Shown here: positions 10,400-22,068 of the stretch, piece after piece | How positions within the stretch are numbered: the stretch's first letter is position 1 | How the letters are laid out: every line of letters begins with the position of its first letter | Source: Schistosoma haematobium | Lineage: Eukaryota; Platyhelminthes; Trematoda; Strigeidida; Schistosomatidae | Direction of reading: 5' to 3' | Assembly (NCBI RefSeq): GCF_000699445.3 | Contig: NC_067198.1 | Location: 3,973,301-4,037,300, forward strand | Length of the DNA stretch: 64,000 bases | Made by a program: the position numbers and the translations under genes | The notes under the pieces: model-generated | The model's database searches: none | What the model saw: only the letters and a program-made list of their open reading frames with translations | What the model was told of the DNA's origin: nothing

Positions 10400-12680
10400 C
10401 TTTGCAGTTGTATTTATTGCTTTTTCCACCCTATTTCCTCACTTGAAGTAGACAGGTAACTCACTGGACCTATTATCACTGTTAAACTAAACTCGGTCGA
10501 TAAGGGACACTCAATACCACCCTCAGAAAGTCAAGAAGACCGCAGAATCGATTGCCTACTACCAGTGGTCTTGCATCTATGGAGCCTGTTACCAACCGAC
10601 TGGTTAGGACAACACAAAATAACATCAGCACCAAGTTACTGTGAGTTTCTTTCTGTTTATCCTGTATTAACTTTTTACTCTTCTGTGCATTATGTTGACT
10701 AGCAATTAATATTATTTCTCCACTCGTTACCTTATCCACAACTCATATACTTCTATACTTTTCCGCCTGTTTTAATAAACAACTATCCTACAATATACCC
10801 TTCTTAATGCTTGTACTCTCATTGGCAAACTATACTTTGTACTATAGTCAACAGAGGGACTGCATCGATGCCATACCCACAGTCCATAGCTTGTAACTGC
10901 CTGATAAGCTTGTAAAATGGTACTTACAGAAATAGTGTTTTCCAACAGGAGTTGAAACACAGAGGATTATGTGAGGTATGACGTATATACAAAAATAAGC
11001 CTAAATGAGCCTAGCATCACAAAAGGAGGGAGGGTGGAGTTACTGACCGGCAAGCATTGATGGTGAGGGTGATAACTTCAATCCACCCGTGTTTGTGGGG
11101 GCAAAACATTTTGAATGAATCAGGCTTTTTATGATTGAGAATAAGTCAATCAATCTGTGGTATAGATTGTCTTCCTACGCTCACCACTCAGACTCATGTT
11201 TCCAATATTATGCTGGATCAGCTATTCTACTAAGACAACCTATAACATGCTAACTCGGACTTTTACACTAGGATAGTGTGGCTGGCATCGGATAGACAAA
11301 AAAAGGAAAAAAATTGGATAACAAAAGATATAGTCATTAGTATTCTTAACACTTCACTCTCTATATACACATACTTCTAATAAACCGCCTTCCTTGTACC
11401 AACCTTGACTTCCTTTCCTTCATGTGAGCTTACTCCAACTTGTTAAACGACACAACTCATTGTTCTTTATTACTACATTCTCTGATATGGAGCCTCTGAC
11501 TTCATTTCACTCTAACAAGAGATAATATGAATTTATTCTGATTTATTATACCTCTCTCCGTTCTACTACACAATGTTAAGCAACGTTTGGCGTTCATATC
11601 CAAGTGTCTTGCTGCTCTTCTGTTTCTCTTTTTTTCTTCAAAAAATTGCTCTGAGGGCACGGCTATGAAACTTCTGACGTCTGGAACAAACTTGACGTAC
11701 GCGTCTCCTAAAGGTCACGGTTTACAGCAAGCGCTCTGCGGGTATACTTTATAACAACTATAAACTTAATAAGTTGGGAAGCATTTTGTGAACCAACAAA
11801 TGTTGTGATTTATAGATCATGCCTGTGAAAATGGCGTGTACCTGCACATGCAGAAATATATATATATATAAGTGTTTGTTCAGTCATAGTTTGGTGTAAT
11901 GCTATGATAGTCTCGATTCAGTGAAAAGGATAACCACATATCCATGTGCATGAGACATATATACATCGTGAAGATAAAACGTGTCTGAGAAGTTTATTTA
12001 AGTGTAACAGAAGTTATTGTCTTAATTACAAACTTCGAATGCTTAAGGATGAGATATATTCGGAAGGAAAAGAGGGAGTGACAAGAAATGAACACCTAGT
12101 GAAAGGGTTCAACCATGATAACAAGCGTGTATTGAGCATCGACCTCCGAAGCAAACCATATTATTTACTACCTCCCCCATTCACAGTCACATCTGGCTAA
12201 TTCTTGTACAAATGTTGTTTCATATTTTATTGGTACGTTGTGGTCTGTATGATTAGTACATAAACTCAGTATGTTTGAAATATAATGATTCATATCGCAG
12301 AGGCTCGAATTGGTGTTCTGCACATAGTTGGCTGAGCTAGGTGGAAAGAAGGACCAATCAGAACTCTAGGCTGCTCATACGGGTTTACGCACCACTGATT
12401 CGATCGATAAGACACTGCTCCTCAATCAGCGGTTACAAGTTATAACAAAGTGTAGCGTGAGATAATTTGTTTTTAATTATGGACTTTGGATTTTCAGGAA
12501 TAATATATGTTTAGAAGGAAAAGAAGAGACGACATGAATATCTAATGTGTCGATGGACCAACCATGATATTAATAACAGTATTAATGAATTAATATGAAT
12601 ATAAACAGACTTCATAGATAAAGACAAGGCTTAATTTGATACGCCTGATCCAGAAAGGTTTTAATCTGAGTTATTGACAT
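10400..12680. other. Repeat-derived sequence without a gene
   Basis: No coding region that I can support. The stretch contains a GGAGGGAGGGTGGAG tract near 11025, a short TA microsatellite near 11865, and at about 12300-12430 a segment (GGCTGAGCTAGGTGG, GGACCAATCAGAACTC) that looks like repeat debris. The short open frames here are not supported by splice sites or family motifs. Confidence 0.4.
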
Positions 12681-12682
12681 CT

Positions 12683-13238
12683 TTAGTGATAATCCTTGTT
12701 GTCGGAATACCTCGAAAGAGCATTAGTGAATCTTCTTTGAACACCTTCAATTTTATTCAGATCATTATACCCGCAACTACTGTAAAGTAAAATTCCACAT
12801 TCAAGAATGTGTAATTTACATTTCCTGTACAATAATAATCTCGACTCGATGTTATTGAAGTTTATCATTATGAATCCGATGAGCTTCCTATCTTTAGATG
12901 CTTGAGATACAATGTGCCCAGAAAAGTTCAAACTGTTGCTATATCTTAAACCCGAGTCACGAACAGTATGGTGAGGTTTCGATGTATGCTTCTGTACAGA
13001 ATTATCACTGACTTCCCAACATCTCTTTTCTGGCTGATTTTATCGAAAAACTCCAGGTATGATGTGAAGCATGAGCGTTTAGTCGTAAACCCGTGTTGAG
13101 ATAGAATAATCAGGCTAGTCGAAAGTAAAAATGGTAATAGCTGCTTGTGAATGATTTTTTCCATGGTTCCTGATGTCACAGACGTCACGTTAGTGGACCT
13201 GCAGTTAGCAATATCACTACGTGATGCCATCATGAATC
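12683..13238 (-). pseudogene. CR1-like reverse transcriptase, 3' part of a split element
   Basis: Minus strand. It shows SRSDIANC, TSVTSGTMEKIIHKQLL, LSQHGFTTKRSC and LEFFDKISQKRDVGKSVIIL, then jumps to thumb-like sequence (SGHIVSQASKDRKLIGFI, IEGVQRRFTNAL). The palm with its YADD box is missing, so there is an internal deletion of several hundred bases. The upstream half of the same element continues at 15726-17120 beyond a nested LTR element. Confidence 0.75.
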
Positions 13239-13646
13239 TGTAGCGTGGCGTCGAGTTGAGGTTAACTATGAACACCGCTACCAAAAAAACACGTGCCAAG
13301 TTAATCAGAAGGCGAAGGTTGGACGTAACCAAATAAATCCATAAAATCCCCGAGAAGCCAAATATCAGAAGACAGTTAATGGACCAAATCGAGATGTATT
13401 CGCTGGCGATCTCGTGGCATCGAAAGGATACCGAGATCGTGCCAGAATACAAGCTTGGTTACAGAACGTAACCGAATTCGCGCGAAGTTACAATCAAAGT
13501 GTAAGCAAAAGAATGGAAGCACAAAATAGCTGTCATTAGCACAGTCGAACAAAAGCACGTTAAAACAAACACTGGTACAGTTGGTTATAATAATAATTGT
13601 TTTTATTAAACCAGTCGTGTTCTCGTGATAAATGTGAGTCACTACA
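13239..13646 (-). repeat. 3' LTR of the nested Ty3-type element
   Basis: About 408 bp, TG...CA on either strand (TGTAGCG at the left end, CACTACA at the right). It matches 15317-15725 almost base for base; one visible difference is GAGTCACTACA here versus GGGTCACTACA there. The 88-codon open frame is repeated in both LTRs and is not a gene. Confidence 0.88.
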
Positions 13647-14205
13647 GGAGCCCCCCGCTAGAAAGGGTTAACACTTTCGATAAATAGCGGTTTAAATCGT
13701 GGGACTGATCGGCCAACGAGCGATTGTAGGACGGAAGAATTGGCGAACAGGAAAGCGATCGTTGATCGTCGAGTTGCCAACGAAGGTCGTTTTCGGAGAA
13801 CGGTACCAGGAGCGATGTGCTGTATTTGTTGCTTGAGTTGGCATGCTACACCAGAGTGGTTTGTATCCAGAATCCGAAGATTGCGTTCGTAGGGAGTGCG
13901 GACCAGAAACGTTGCAGACGTAGGACGAAACCACGTTGAGCCAAAAGACCAGAAGCGACCGTACCGAGCAAGTTCGAGACCAAGCGTATGCCAAACATTC
14001 GAAACCAATATATCGACTGAGTGCGTTGACAAGAGCGTGGGTGGCCAATCAAGCTTTCGCCAAAGTTAACTGAAGTCGACGGAACCAAACGGAGATGGTC
14101 GAAGGCGTGGGCTCAGGAAACAAAAAGAAAATAAAAAAAAAGAAGAGTGTAGCATGCGTGTAGTATAGGAATAACCCTACACCGTATCGGTTGTTGACTG
14201 TGCGG

Positions 14206-14990
14206 CTAGTCGCGGAAGCGTACGGGTAACCGTACTCGGCGACCCGAACATGAGACGGCAGTCTCGTTCGTATTTCGTGAGCCTGCAATCTCATCCGAGG
14301 TCAGAGGCGGCGTAGTCTGCTGATCTGGACATGAGACTGTCGTCTCGTCCGTAGACGGTGCAGATGACGCGTGCTGTTGACCGGGACGTGAGAATGGGGT
14401 CTCAGATATATCTAGCGTGGGACCTGAAGAAAATTTAAGGATCCCGCTAGGTTTGATAGGTCTAGCACTGAATCTCAGGGTGTCAGATAGGGCACTGTCA
14501 TCGACGTGTGCTGGTTTGAGACGATCAATGCTGACGATCTCGACGCGGCCATATCGATCAACCTTGAAGGTCTTTTCGTGACGAGCGATCACGTGAAAAG
14601 GGCCTTCGTAAGGTTGTTGCCAAGGTTTGCGTACCGAATCTACTCGTACAAAAACATGTGAACAGGTAGATAACTCTCGAGGGAGAGCGACCTGTCGATG
14701 TTGTATTCGAGTTGACACCGGAGACAGCGTTCGCATAAATGCAGACAGTCGATGGACGTAGTCTGATTTACCGAAATTAGGTCTGCTCCGTGGTGTGAAT
14801 GCTGCGAGCAGATGCAATGTCGTGCCGTATACAAGTTCAGTGGCGGAACATTGGATATCTGTATTTAAACTCGTTCTCACCCCTAAAAGAACGAGCGGTA
14901 AGGTTTCGTGCCAGTTGCCGTTTTCGTGTGCTCGTAGAACACTTTTAAGTTGGCAGTGAAACCGTTCAACTTAACCATTTGGTGCTGGGT
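14206..14990 (-). pseudogene. Integrase C-terminal part of the nested Ty3-type element
   Basis: Minus strand. The end of the integrase core is readable in pieces (VERFHCQLKSVLRAHENGNW at about 14970-14900, then TLPLVLLGVRTSLNTDIQ), followed by the GPY/F-type C-terminal domain (WQQPYEGPFHVIARHEKTF, IVSIDRLKPAHV) and a low-complexity Ser/Thr/Pro tail to about 14206. The catalytic Asp residues upstream are lost with the internal deletion. Clade assignment to CsRn1/Boudicca is from family knowledge and moderate. Confidence 0.8.
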
Positions 14991-15316
14991 GGTAGACGGA
15001 TTTGCTCATGCGTATGCATTCCGTACCAAGCAGCCGGGTCAGAGAGGAGAATAGTTAATAGGGGAAAATTTCTCGAATAAAGCGTGGAATTCATCATCAC
15101 GCGAATAAAAAGTGACAAGGATTCGGTACACATACGTGTGAGTCTATTATATTAATACTATTCTTATCGTTATCCGTCATGTCGCGTATATTATGTATTA
15201 AAAAATATGAAAATATACGACAGACGTGGATAGATAAATCATAGACTCACCGAATTGGCTTCTTTGGAAGATTTGACCCGAGTTTGAGGCGTGTTCCAAA
15301 CTTTGGGATCACCAAA

Positions 15317-15725
15317 TTTAGCGTGGTGTCGAGTTGAGGTTAACTATGAACACCGCTACCAAAAAAAACACGTGCCAAGTTAATCAGAAGGCGAAGGTTG
15401 GACGTAACCAAATAAATCCATAAAATCCCCGAGAAGCCAAATATCAGAAGACAGTTAATGGACCAAATCGAGATGTATTCGCTGGCGATCTCGTGGCATC
15501 GAAAGGATACCGAGATCGTGCCAGAATACAAGCTTGGTTACAGAACGTAACCGAATTCGCGCGAAGTTACAATCAAAGTGTAAGCAAAAGAATGGAAGCA
15601 CAAAATAGCTGTCATTAGCACAGTCGAACAAAAGCACGTTAAAACAAACACTGGTACAGTTGGTTATAATAATAATTGTTTTTATTAAACCAGTCGTGTT
15701 CTCGTGATAAATGTGGGTCACTACA
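15317..15725 (-). repeat. 5' LTR of the nested Ty3-type element
   Basis: Upstream LTR in the minus-strand sense. It begins at 15725 with TGTAGTG and ends near 15317, just before the primer-site-like TGGTGATCCC. It has one extra A in a poly-A run compared with the 3' LTR. Confidence 0.86.
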
Positions 15726-17120
15726 AATCTGAAGGTGGTAAGAGATGTTACTCATACAGATGGAAAGACTTCATATTCCATAGATAAGTTGAAAGCTTTA
15801 AACAAAATAATGGGAGTTCTCTACTACCATATGGATACGAAATGTATTTCGGATAAATATCAACATTGGAAATGTATTGATGGAGGTTTCAGTCTCAGTG
15901 TTGTAGCATTGCCAGAAATACTGCCTGAATTGTTGACAAATAATATCAGGGTTGTCAACAATGCTTCACTTAACTATGAAAAAATTTATACGTGCTAAGA
16001 GAATTCGACCTCACATGGGATTTAAAAAGACAAAGTGTTAATAACTCTGAGCTTTTGCTACCTAGTACTTTATTTTCTGAATTCATAAAATACTCGTGTT
16101 CAGATGAAGCATTTCTGTCGATAAAGTGAAGCGTAATCTGTAGTGCATACACATCATAATGCTCCTTCTAGCGGCGTTTCAATTTTCTCAGCTTTCCCTT
16201 AAAGGTTTTTGAAGTATTCTGGCCCCTATCAGCGTTTCAAGCTACATGGCCAATAATGCAATTAGGGCAGTCAAGGCAATATACTAGGTTGTGGTACAAA
16301 TTGGAACGCTCAGTGTCAATATTATTTGTGGTAAAATAAGTTTCCCATGGTGGACATCGAACAAGAGTTTTAGTCCGTTTCCCGTTTGGTCGATCAAACT
16401 GTCTGCTCTGGTATACTTTTGCAGCTTTAGAGTTCAATTGCATAGTGTTTAAAGAATGAATAATACTCAATACAGCTCTATGATCACTCATAAAAAACTC
16501 GTGACTGATGTGCACTGAGATACAGCCTATGCTGATTGTAAATAATAAGTCAAGTATGTTATTACTCCTAGTTGGTTTTCGGACTTGTTGGACTCATCCC
16601 CAAAGTTCTATTGTTTCAACTAACTTGTTATATGTCGACTTGGTTCCGAAGTCGAACCCGATGTAATGTTTGGCAGATTGAGATCATCTCTGATGATTCT
16701 AAACGTATGCGGCTGGTGCGAAGCAATGAAGAATACGCTTGCTGGTAATCTATCACAGTTATTTTCCACATGAGGCGGTCTGTATATACATCTCGTCAGT
16801 AAATAATTTTGCATTCCACAGTTTACGGTAAACCAAGTGGAGTCGAGAGATAAATACTCAAATTTCCACGCCTGAATGTCCGAACGGATACATATAATTG
16901 TACCACCTCCTGTTTCGTGACATCTGCCGGTTCGAATGAAAGCGTAATTATCTACATGCAAGGAGTGATCTGACACTGATGATTTGCACCACGTTTCCGT
17001 GATAGGTACAACGGTTGGATTTACAAGGAATAAAAGGGTTTTAAGATGAATAAGTTTAGTGTACTGAGAGTGGTCATTGAACGAAAGGATAAGAAGCTGA
17101 GAGATTAGAGTACAAATCAC
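15726..17120 (-). pseudogene. CR1-like endonuclease and linker, 5' part of the split element
   Basis: Minus strand, reading from 17120 down. An APE-type endonuclease is visible in pieces: PTVVPITETWCKSSVSDHSL, GGGTIICIRSD, CIYRPPHVENN, then in another frame HEFFMSDHRAVLSIIHSL with the catalytic SDH motif. Sequence from about 16236 to 15730 would be the endonuclease-RT linker and is not readable as a single frame. Frameshifts and stops show it is dead. The plus-strand open frame at 15711-15998 is a shadow. Confidence 0.7.
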
Positions 17121-18240
17121 AATTGGTAGTTCTATGAATACACGTGGGCTTGGCTAAGGTAAGAGTTGTGTTGGGAGGGGAAGTATATTCAACCAATTTG
17201 TCATTATTTGTAATATATTAACCGTTGCCGGAAGAAAAGCCGACGGAATTAAAAAATAATTCTTCTCATTGTAACATCTTAGAGAGGCATGGTGTACATA
17301 CTTGAAGCTGGACCAAGAAGGCTAGCAGGTCTTTATATGCGACCAAGTAGCCATTTGCACTTCTGATTACTTTCTTTACCTGACGTACAGGAAACATGTT
17401 CCAGACGTTTATTTCCAGGGCAGGTTTGAATATTTGGCGCGCGCTGCGGACTGGACGCTACTCTCCGGTTGATGCCTTCAGTTTTCCTTTTTTAGGATTC
17501 TCACAGAGCAGGATGGATTATTTTTTTTTGGAATTACGGAAGATGATTCACTTATGAACTGTGTACGTGCAAGCTGTCAATTCCATGGATGTGATGGGAT
17601 TTCAGTTTAACATCAATGATCTATATGATCACATTCAGACAATAATTCATAATCATATCCACTGTAATTCATTACTTTCATATAATGTATTTTCACTTTA
17701 TACCAACTTTCTTCTGATTGGCTAATAATTGTCAAGGTCACTTGCGATTCGTTCAAAGGTCGTCCTTAAATTAGTCTCGCCATGACCTGTTCGATGCAGT
17801 GAGTCTGTCATAGTTTTTTATCAGTAGGTTTATCCGAAAAGCTGTTTCATATATTTGGTCATAAAGCATCATGATAATCTTAGATGGTAAAAATCTTTTA
17901 AACTACTTGTCTCTGCACCCCTCAGTTTTAACGAATGCAGGCTTTCAGTTTATATATGTACCACATACGTACCCACTTTGATTGTTGATAACTAATTGTC
18001 CACATTTCTAAATTCTTTATTATATAAGGCTATCTCTCCGTGTAATATATATATATATATGCTAAAATCTACTTTGTGCGCTTTTATGTTCTATTTCGCC
18101 TCCACACATGTACTGACATACATACTACGATCTTTCTTGCCATTCTACCCTCTTGTTTTTGGCACCTTCGCTAATCTTCACCATACATCCACTGTTTTTT
18201 AAAACATAGGTTTTGATTTCTAGACTATCTTGAGCCCTCA
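17121..18240. other. No gene seen
   Basis: AT-rich sequence with a T-rich run near 17520 and a TA microsatellite near 18050. No family motif, splice pair or SINE box recognised. Confidence 0.35.
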
Positions 18241-18834
18241 AAATTGATTTGTTCGCTCGTTTCTATTTCCAACATTTTGTTCACTCCATCTGCTATTTAT
18301 CACTTTTTTATCATTCCAGAAGAAAATGAAATTTTACGGCTACCGGTTGTGGTTCTTATATTATGGCTACATATGGCAATCGTATGGTCACGACCTGGAA
18401 CCTTTTTCCAATATACACAATACTGGGGTCAGGTCACCGTTAAAGACTAAGTCCAATGTATTTTGATGTCTGTTAGAGCTATTGACATGTTGAGTTCACT
18501 GTCCAAGCCCTGGACATCCAACAAATGATTCATAACGTTTCGGCGTCTTGACTGGGAAACGAGAAATTTCAGGCATGTTGAAGTCACCACAAATAAGCTT
18601 GCCTGTGAATGGAAGGGATGATGCTAGTGTGAATACCTCCGATAATACTGCTATTTCACCTATTGATGCGTTAGGTTGACGGTAGACGCAGCCGAATAGT
18701 AATGTGGCGAAATTCAATGGCTTCAAAACAATCCACACCGAATCCTTCAGTTTGTTCAGTCCAGGCATATTGCATGATAGTGAGTTTAGGCTAGAGTGAG
18801 AGTAAATAAGACATCTTCTGCCTCGTCCTTTCAA
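18240..18834 (-). pseudogene. CR1-like endonuclease fragment
   Basis: Minus strand. It shows LLFGCVYRQPNASIGEI, then KLICGDFNMPEI (the GDFN motif of APE-type endonucleases), and after a stop NTLDLVFNGDLTPV. This is the endonuclease of a CR1/Jockey ORF2. Its RT is missing on this strand; the companion ORF1 lies at 19265-20239. Confidence 0.75.
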
Positions 18835-19264
18835 CCTATCACTTCTCTATAGAAATTAGTTATCAAGAGATATACTTAGGTCGGAAATATTACTGTTAGT
18901 CTATGCTTCAGATATCATTAAAAGTGATGGTTGATATATAGATACAAACAGGGCTAAATCCGTCTTTTTATTGCAAAGGGATTAAATGTTCTTCAATCGC
19001 TCGGTATTTTGATAGCTAGAGTCAGTGGGAGATGTATCAAATGAGCAAATGAAGTTGATTGGGGAGTTTACCCAGGAGGAAAGGGTGGGAGCACTCTCTG
19101 ATGTTCTGCGAATGCTTTGAAATGACTTGTGCTATATGCTTCAACGGAGGTGTCACTAGGGTCGTACTCCGAAAAAATCTGGTACAGGCCGACTGTGAAA
19201 TGTACTGTTATTCGCAAAATAGTCCTAATGGTTAAGCTCATAGCCTATTTTACAGCTATTTACG

Positions 19265-20239
19265 TTAGTGTGTGTGAGGAAGGTCTGCTGCACGTAACCG
19301 GAAGTAGTTGCGAGTGTTATTATACATGGAAGCCGTTTTTTTGTGGTCGGTTGGTACTAAATAGTGTGGAAAATTTTCTTTCTGAGAGCAATTACAATTG
19401 TGATCCTGGGTAATGTAGATAGGATGTGGCTCGAGAAACCTATTATTGCCATGCTTAATAATTGTTTTAGGCCTTAGGAGGTCAGTGGAGTGACCAGTAC
19501 TCTGGTAGTTTTTGTTAGTCTGTGTGTAAAAAGGCTTGTTACGCTCAAGCTTACCACCCATTTTGCAACTTGGAGGTGTTGACGTCAAGTTATATGATAT
19601 CAGCTGGGAGAACCTGTTCACTGTTGTTGGGATACCCATAGAACAGTTGGGTTCAATCTTACGTGTTTCCTTATTTTGTATCGTGAGTCTTGTCTTCCCA
19701 CCCTTTTTTGTCACAGCTGGAGAGTTTCGTTGCCTCTGTGAGATGAATTTAGGTTCATTCGAGTCAACTTGTGGAGTATCTTTAGGAGGACCGTGTTGTC
19801 ACACGGCTTATATTTTATTACTTTACTGAGCGAACAGCCGGGATTAGACATGTCGTTATGTGTGGTCGGGGAGATTATACGTAACTTCATTGAAGGTGGA
19901 CATCACTCTTTTCGTCACTTCTTCAGCCACAAACTCCGAAATTCACTCAGCTTTAGTAAGATGCTCAAGATGTCTATCAGTATCAAGGCCCCATATATGT
20001 GTGACGGGTGCTAGTTGGTTATGTCTGCCGTTAATTTCGGCTAGAGATTTTTGTAGCTGACAAATTACAGTACTATATCCATCAGTATTTTGGTGTGTAT
20101 GAGATGAACTATTAGACTCTTTAGTTCTGGAAATTTTAGACTTAGGCCTTGGTAAAACATACTGTTTGGTAGACTGTACTGACTTTTCGATGCACGTGAG
20201 TATTTTAATTTGTATGTCAACCAGCCTTACCGTTGGCAT
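19265..20239 (-). pseudogene. Likely ORF1 of the same CR1-like element
   Basis: Two long minus-strand open stretches (20239-19943 and 19714-19265), polar and rich in Lys, Asn, Ser and Thr, lie upstream of the endonuclease fragment in the same orientation, as CR1 ORF1 would. Parts such as YSTVICQLQKSLAEINGRHN look like a short coiled coil. No zinc knuckle or esterase motif was found, so the ORF1 call rests on position and composition. Confidence 0.5.
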
Positions 20240-20299
20240 ACTGGTAAGTGTCAGGGTAAAATGTACCCGATATACAAGATAGGATGATAGTCTCTGTAT

Positions 20300-21680
20300 A
20301 ATGCACCCTACGAATGAACAAGTCGAAGAATTCCTAAACCACGTGAAAAACGGTTACCACTCAAAAATCGCGCTGGTTATTCATGTCTCATTAACTTACT
20401 AGTGGCTCGTGAAAGCTGTTGCTCTCTTAAGGACCAGAAGTTAGCCGTAGACATAGCCTACATTGACTTCAGCAAAGCTGTTGACAAAGTTCCGCACAAC
20501 CGACTGTTATATAAATTAGGAAAAGTCGCGGTTGGAGGCAATCTTTTGATGTGGATGAAAGACTTCCTAGTTGGGCGCCAACAAAGAGTATGGGTGAACC
20601 CAAAGTTGTCTAGCTGGAAAACTGTGTTTATCGGGGTGCCCCAGGGTACAGTTTTGGTACCAGTGTTATTCCTCTTGTGTGTAAATGACCTTCCTCGTCT
20701 ACTATCATCATCGGTCTTGCTATATGCTGAAGATGTCAGGATATGGAGAGCGATAGGAAGTAAGGGTAATAGCTTAGAACTGCGAAACGACCTAGAGAAA
20801 TTATCGGAATGGTCTCAAACCTGGCGGTTGCCGATACATACTTCCAAGTGTATTGTAGTGCATATCGGTCATCAAGATAAAAATACATACATGATAACAC
20901 TGAGCTACCTGTCGTTCAGACACACAATGACTTAGGAGTCATCGTTAGCCAAGACTTAAAGACTACTGCCCATTGCCGTGCAATAGCCGCCAAATGTTTT
21001 AGAACCTTATGGTCAATACGTAGGGCTTTTAGTCATGTCGACGCTAAAACGTTTTTGACTTTGTATACAGTGTTCGTGTGTCTTTGAGTACTGCATACAA
21101 GCGGCTAACCCCTGCTTAAAAAAAGACTGAGCTTCTGGAAAAGGTTCAGAGAAGAGCAACTAAGCTGATTCCTGGAATAGCGAAGCTTCCGTATGATGCT
21201 CGACTGGCCAAGCTAAACCTTTTTTCGTTGTCATATCGCAGAACTAGAGGCGACTTGATTACAGTTTTCAAATTGCTTAGTAATAAACTTGCACCTGATA
21301 TGCCCTCATTTTTCTTGTCTTCCAAATCAGAAAATTTACGAGGACACTGCAAAAAAGTTCAGAAGCCCAGAACAAATTACTTGTCAGCTGACTATCGACT
21401 TTCCCATCGAATCATCGACGAGTGTAATTCATTACCTCAGCACGTGGTTGAGGCTCCATCCGTCAACTCTTTCAAAAGAAAGTTGGATCAACTGAGAGAC
21501 CATCATTGCCGGGACTAACACAGGCCATCAAACCTCCTGTCCTTTCCAAACTGAAACTGATACAATCATCAGTAAGCAATTACAGTTAGCACCGTTGAGA
21601 GGTTCTAAGTTGGAGTCCCCCGTAAGGCATCGTTGATGAGCGCTAATTAGGAGTCCTTGTTCAGTCAGTCGGTGATGATG
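20300..21680 (+). pseudogene. CR1-like reverse transcriptase, 5' truncated
   Basis: Plus strand. RT motifs: KNRAGYSCLINLL, AYIDFSKAVDKVPHNRL, VFIGVPQGTVLVPVLFLL, and YAED (20724 region) where the family has YADD. After frameshifts the thumb and C-terminal tail continue (HNDLGVIVSQDLKTTAHC, FRTLWSIRRAFSHVD, LLEKVQRRATKLIPGI, IIDECNSLPQHVVEAPSVNS, RKLDQLRDHHCRD with stop at about 21516). A 3' untranslated tail ends near GGTGATGATG at about 21675. The YADD to YAED change and frameshifts make it inactive. It differs in sequence from the element at 8320-10365. Confidence 0.85.
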
Positions 21681-21689
21681 AAAATTGGA

Positions 21690-22000
21690 TGTAACATTAA
21701 TGTGTTTGTTTTGTCACACCTCAATGATAAACGCACTAAGAGGAAACTGACAAAATATAAATGAAAGAAGTTGAAATAACAATAATAACGGCATGTTAAA
21801 TGGTCAGAGGTAGTCACCTGAGAACCGATGGTGTTGAACTTCATGTAAGCTATCACTTGTTAGTATGGCGAGGGTAATTTCATACTTTATGGAACTAATA
21901 CCTCGTATGGGATCCAAACTTGTGTCAGTCAGTTTCAAGATGTGAGATGCTACCAGTAAGCTATTCCGGTCACTGTTCTACTTTATTTATTATAACATTG
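21690..22000. other. No gene seen upstream of a candidate first exon
   Basis: About 310 bases between CR1-like debris and the candidate first exon at 22003. A promoter would be expected here if that exon is real, but no clear TATA box or initiator was recognised. Confidence 0.3.
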
Positions 22001-22002
22001 AT

Positions 22003-22068
22003 ATGGTTGATTTAGTGGCTGGAGTGACAATATCTGATGGGGAACATTTAAAAATTGGTCAGTTAACG
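22003..22068 (+). CDS. Candidate first exon of the unrecognised gene
   Basis: ATG followed by 21 codons (MVDLVAGVTISDGEHLKIGQ and two more) and a strong GTAAGT donor in phase 0. The same frame could also be entered at the AG at 22013-22014. The phase fits exon 2 at 32245. No other acceptor in the 10.2 kb between gives a convincing exon. Confidence 0.35.

Larger units (their letters stand above)
13239..15725 (-). mobile_element. Ty3-type LTR retrotransposon, internally deleted, nested in a CR1-like element
   Basis: Two nearly identical direct repeats of about 408 bp (13239-13646 and 15317-15725) flank about 1.67 kb. On the minus strand each LTR starts TGTAGTGAC. The element is flanked on both sides by AATC(T), a 4-5 bp target-site duplication (13235-13238 and 15726-15729). 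Next to the 5' LTR the minus strand reads TGGTGATCCC, resembling the tRNA-Trp primer site used by CsRn1/Boudicca-type elements. The 3' LTR is preceded by a purine run containing GCGGGGGGC. Only the end of integrase remains; gag, protease, RT and RNase H are gone. It is visibly richer in GC than its surroundings. Confidence 0.88.

Noticed and set aside
13658..14088. Three overlapping minus-strand frames of 80-124 codons near the LTR
   Set aside because: All lie in the same GC-rich stretch of the LTR element; overlapping frames of this kind are expected by chance in GC-rich DNA and none shows a domain.
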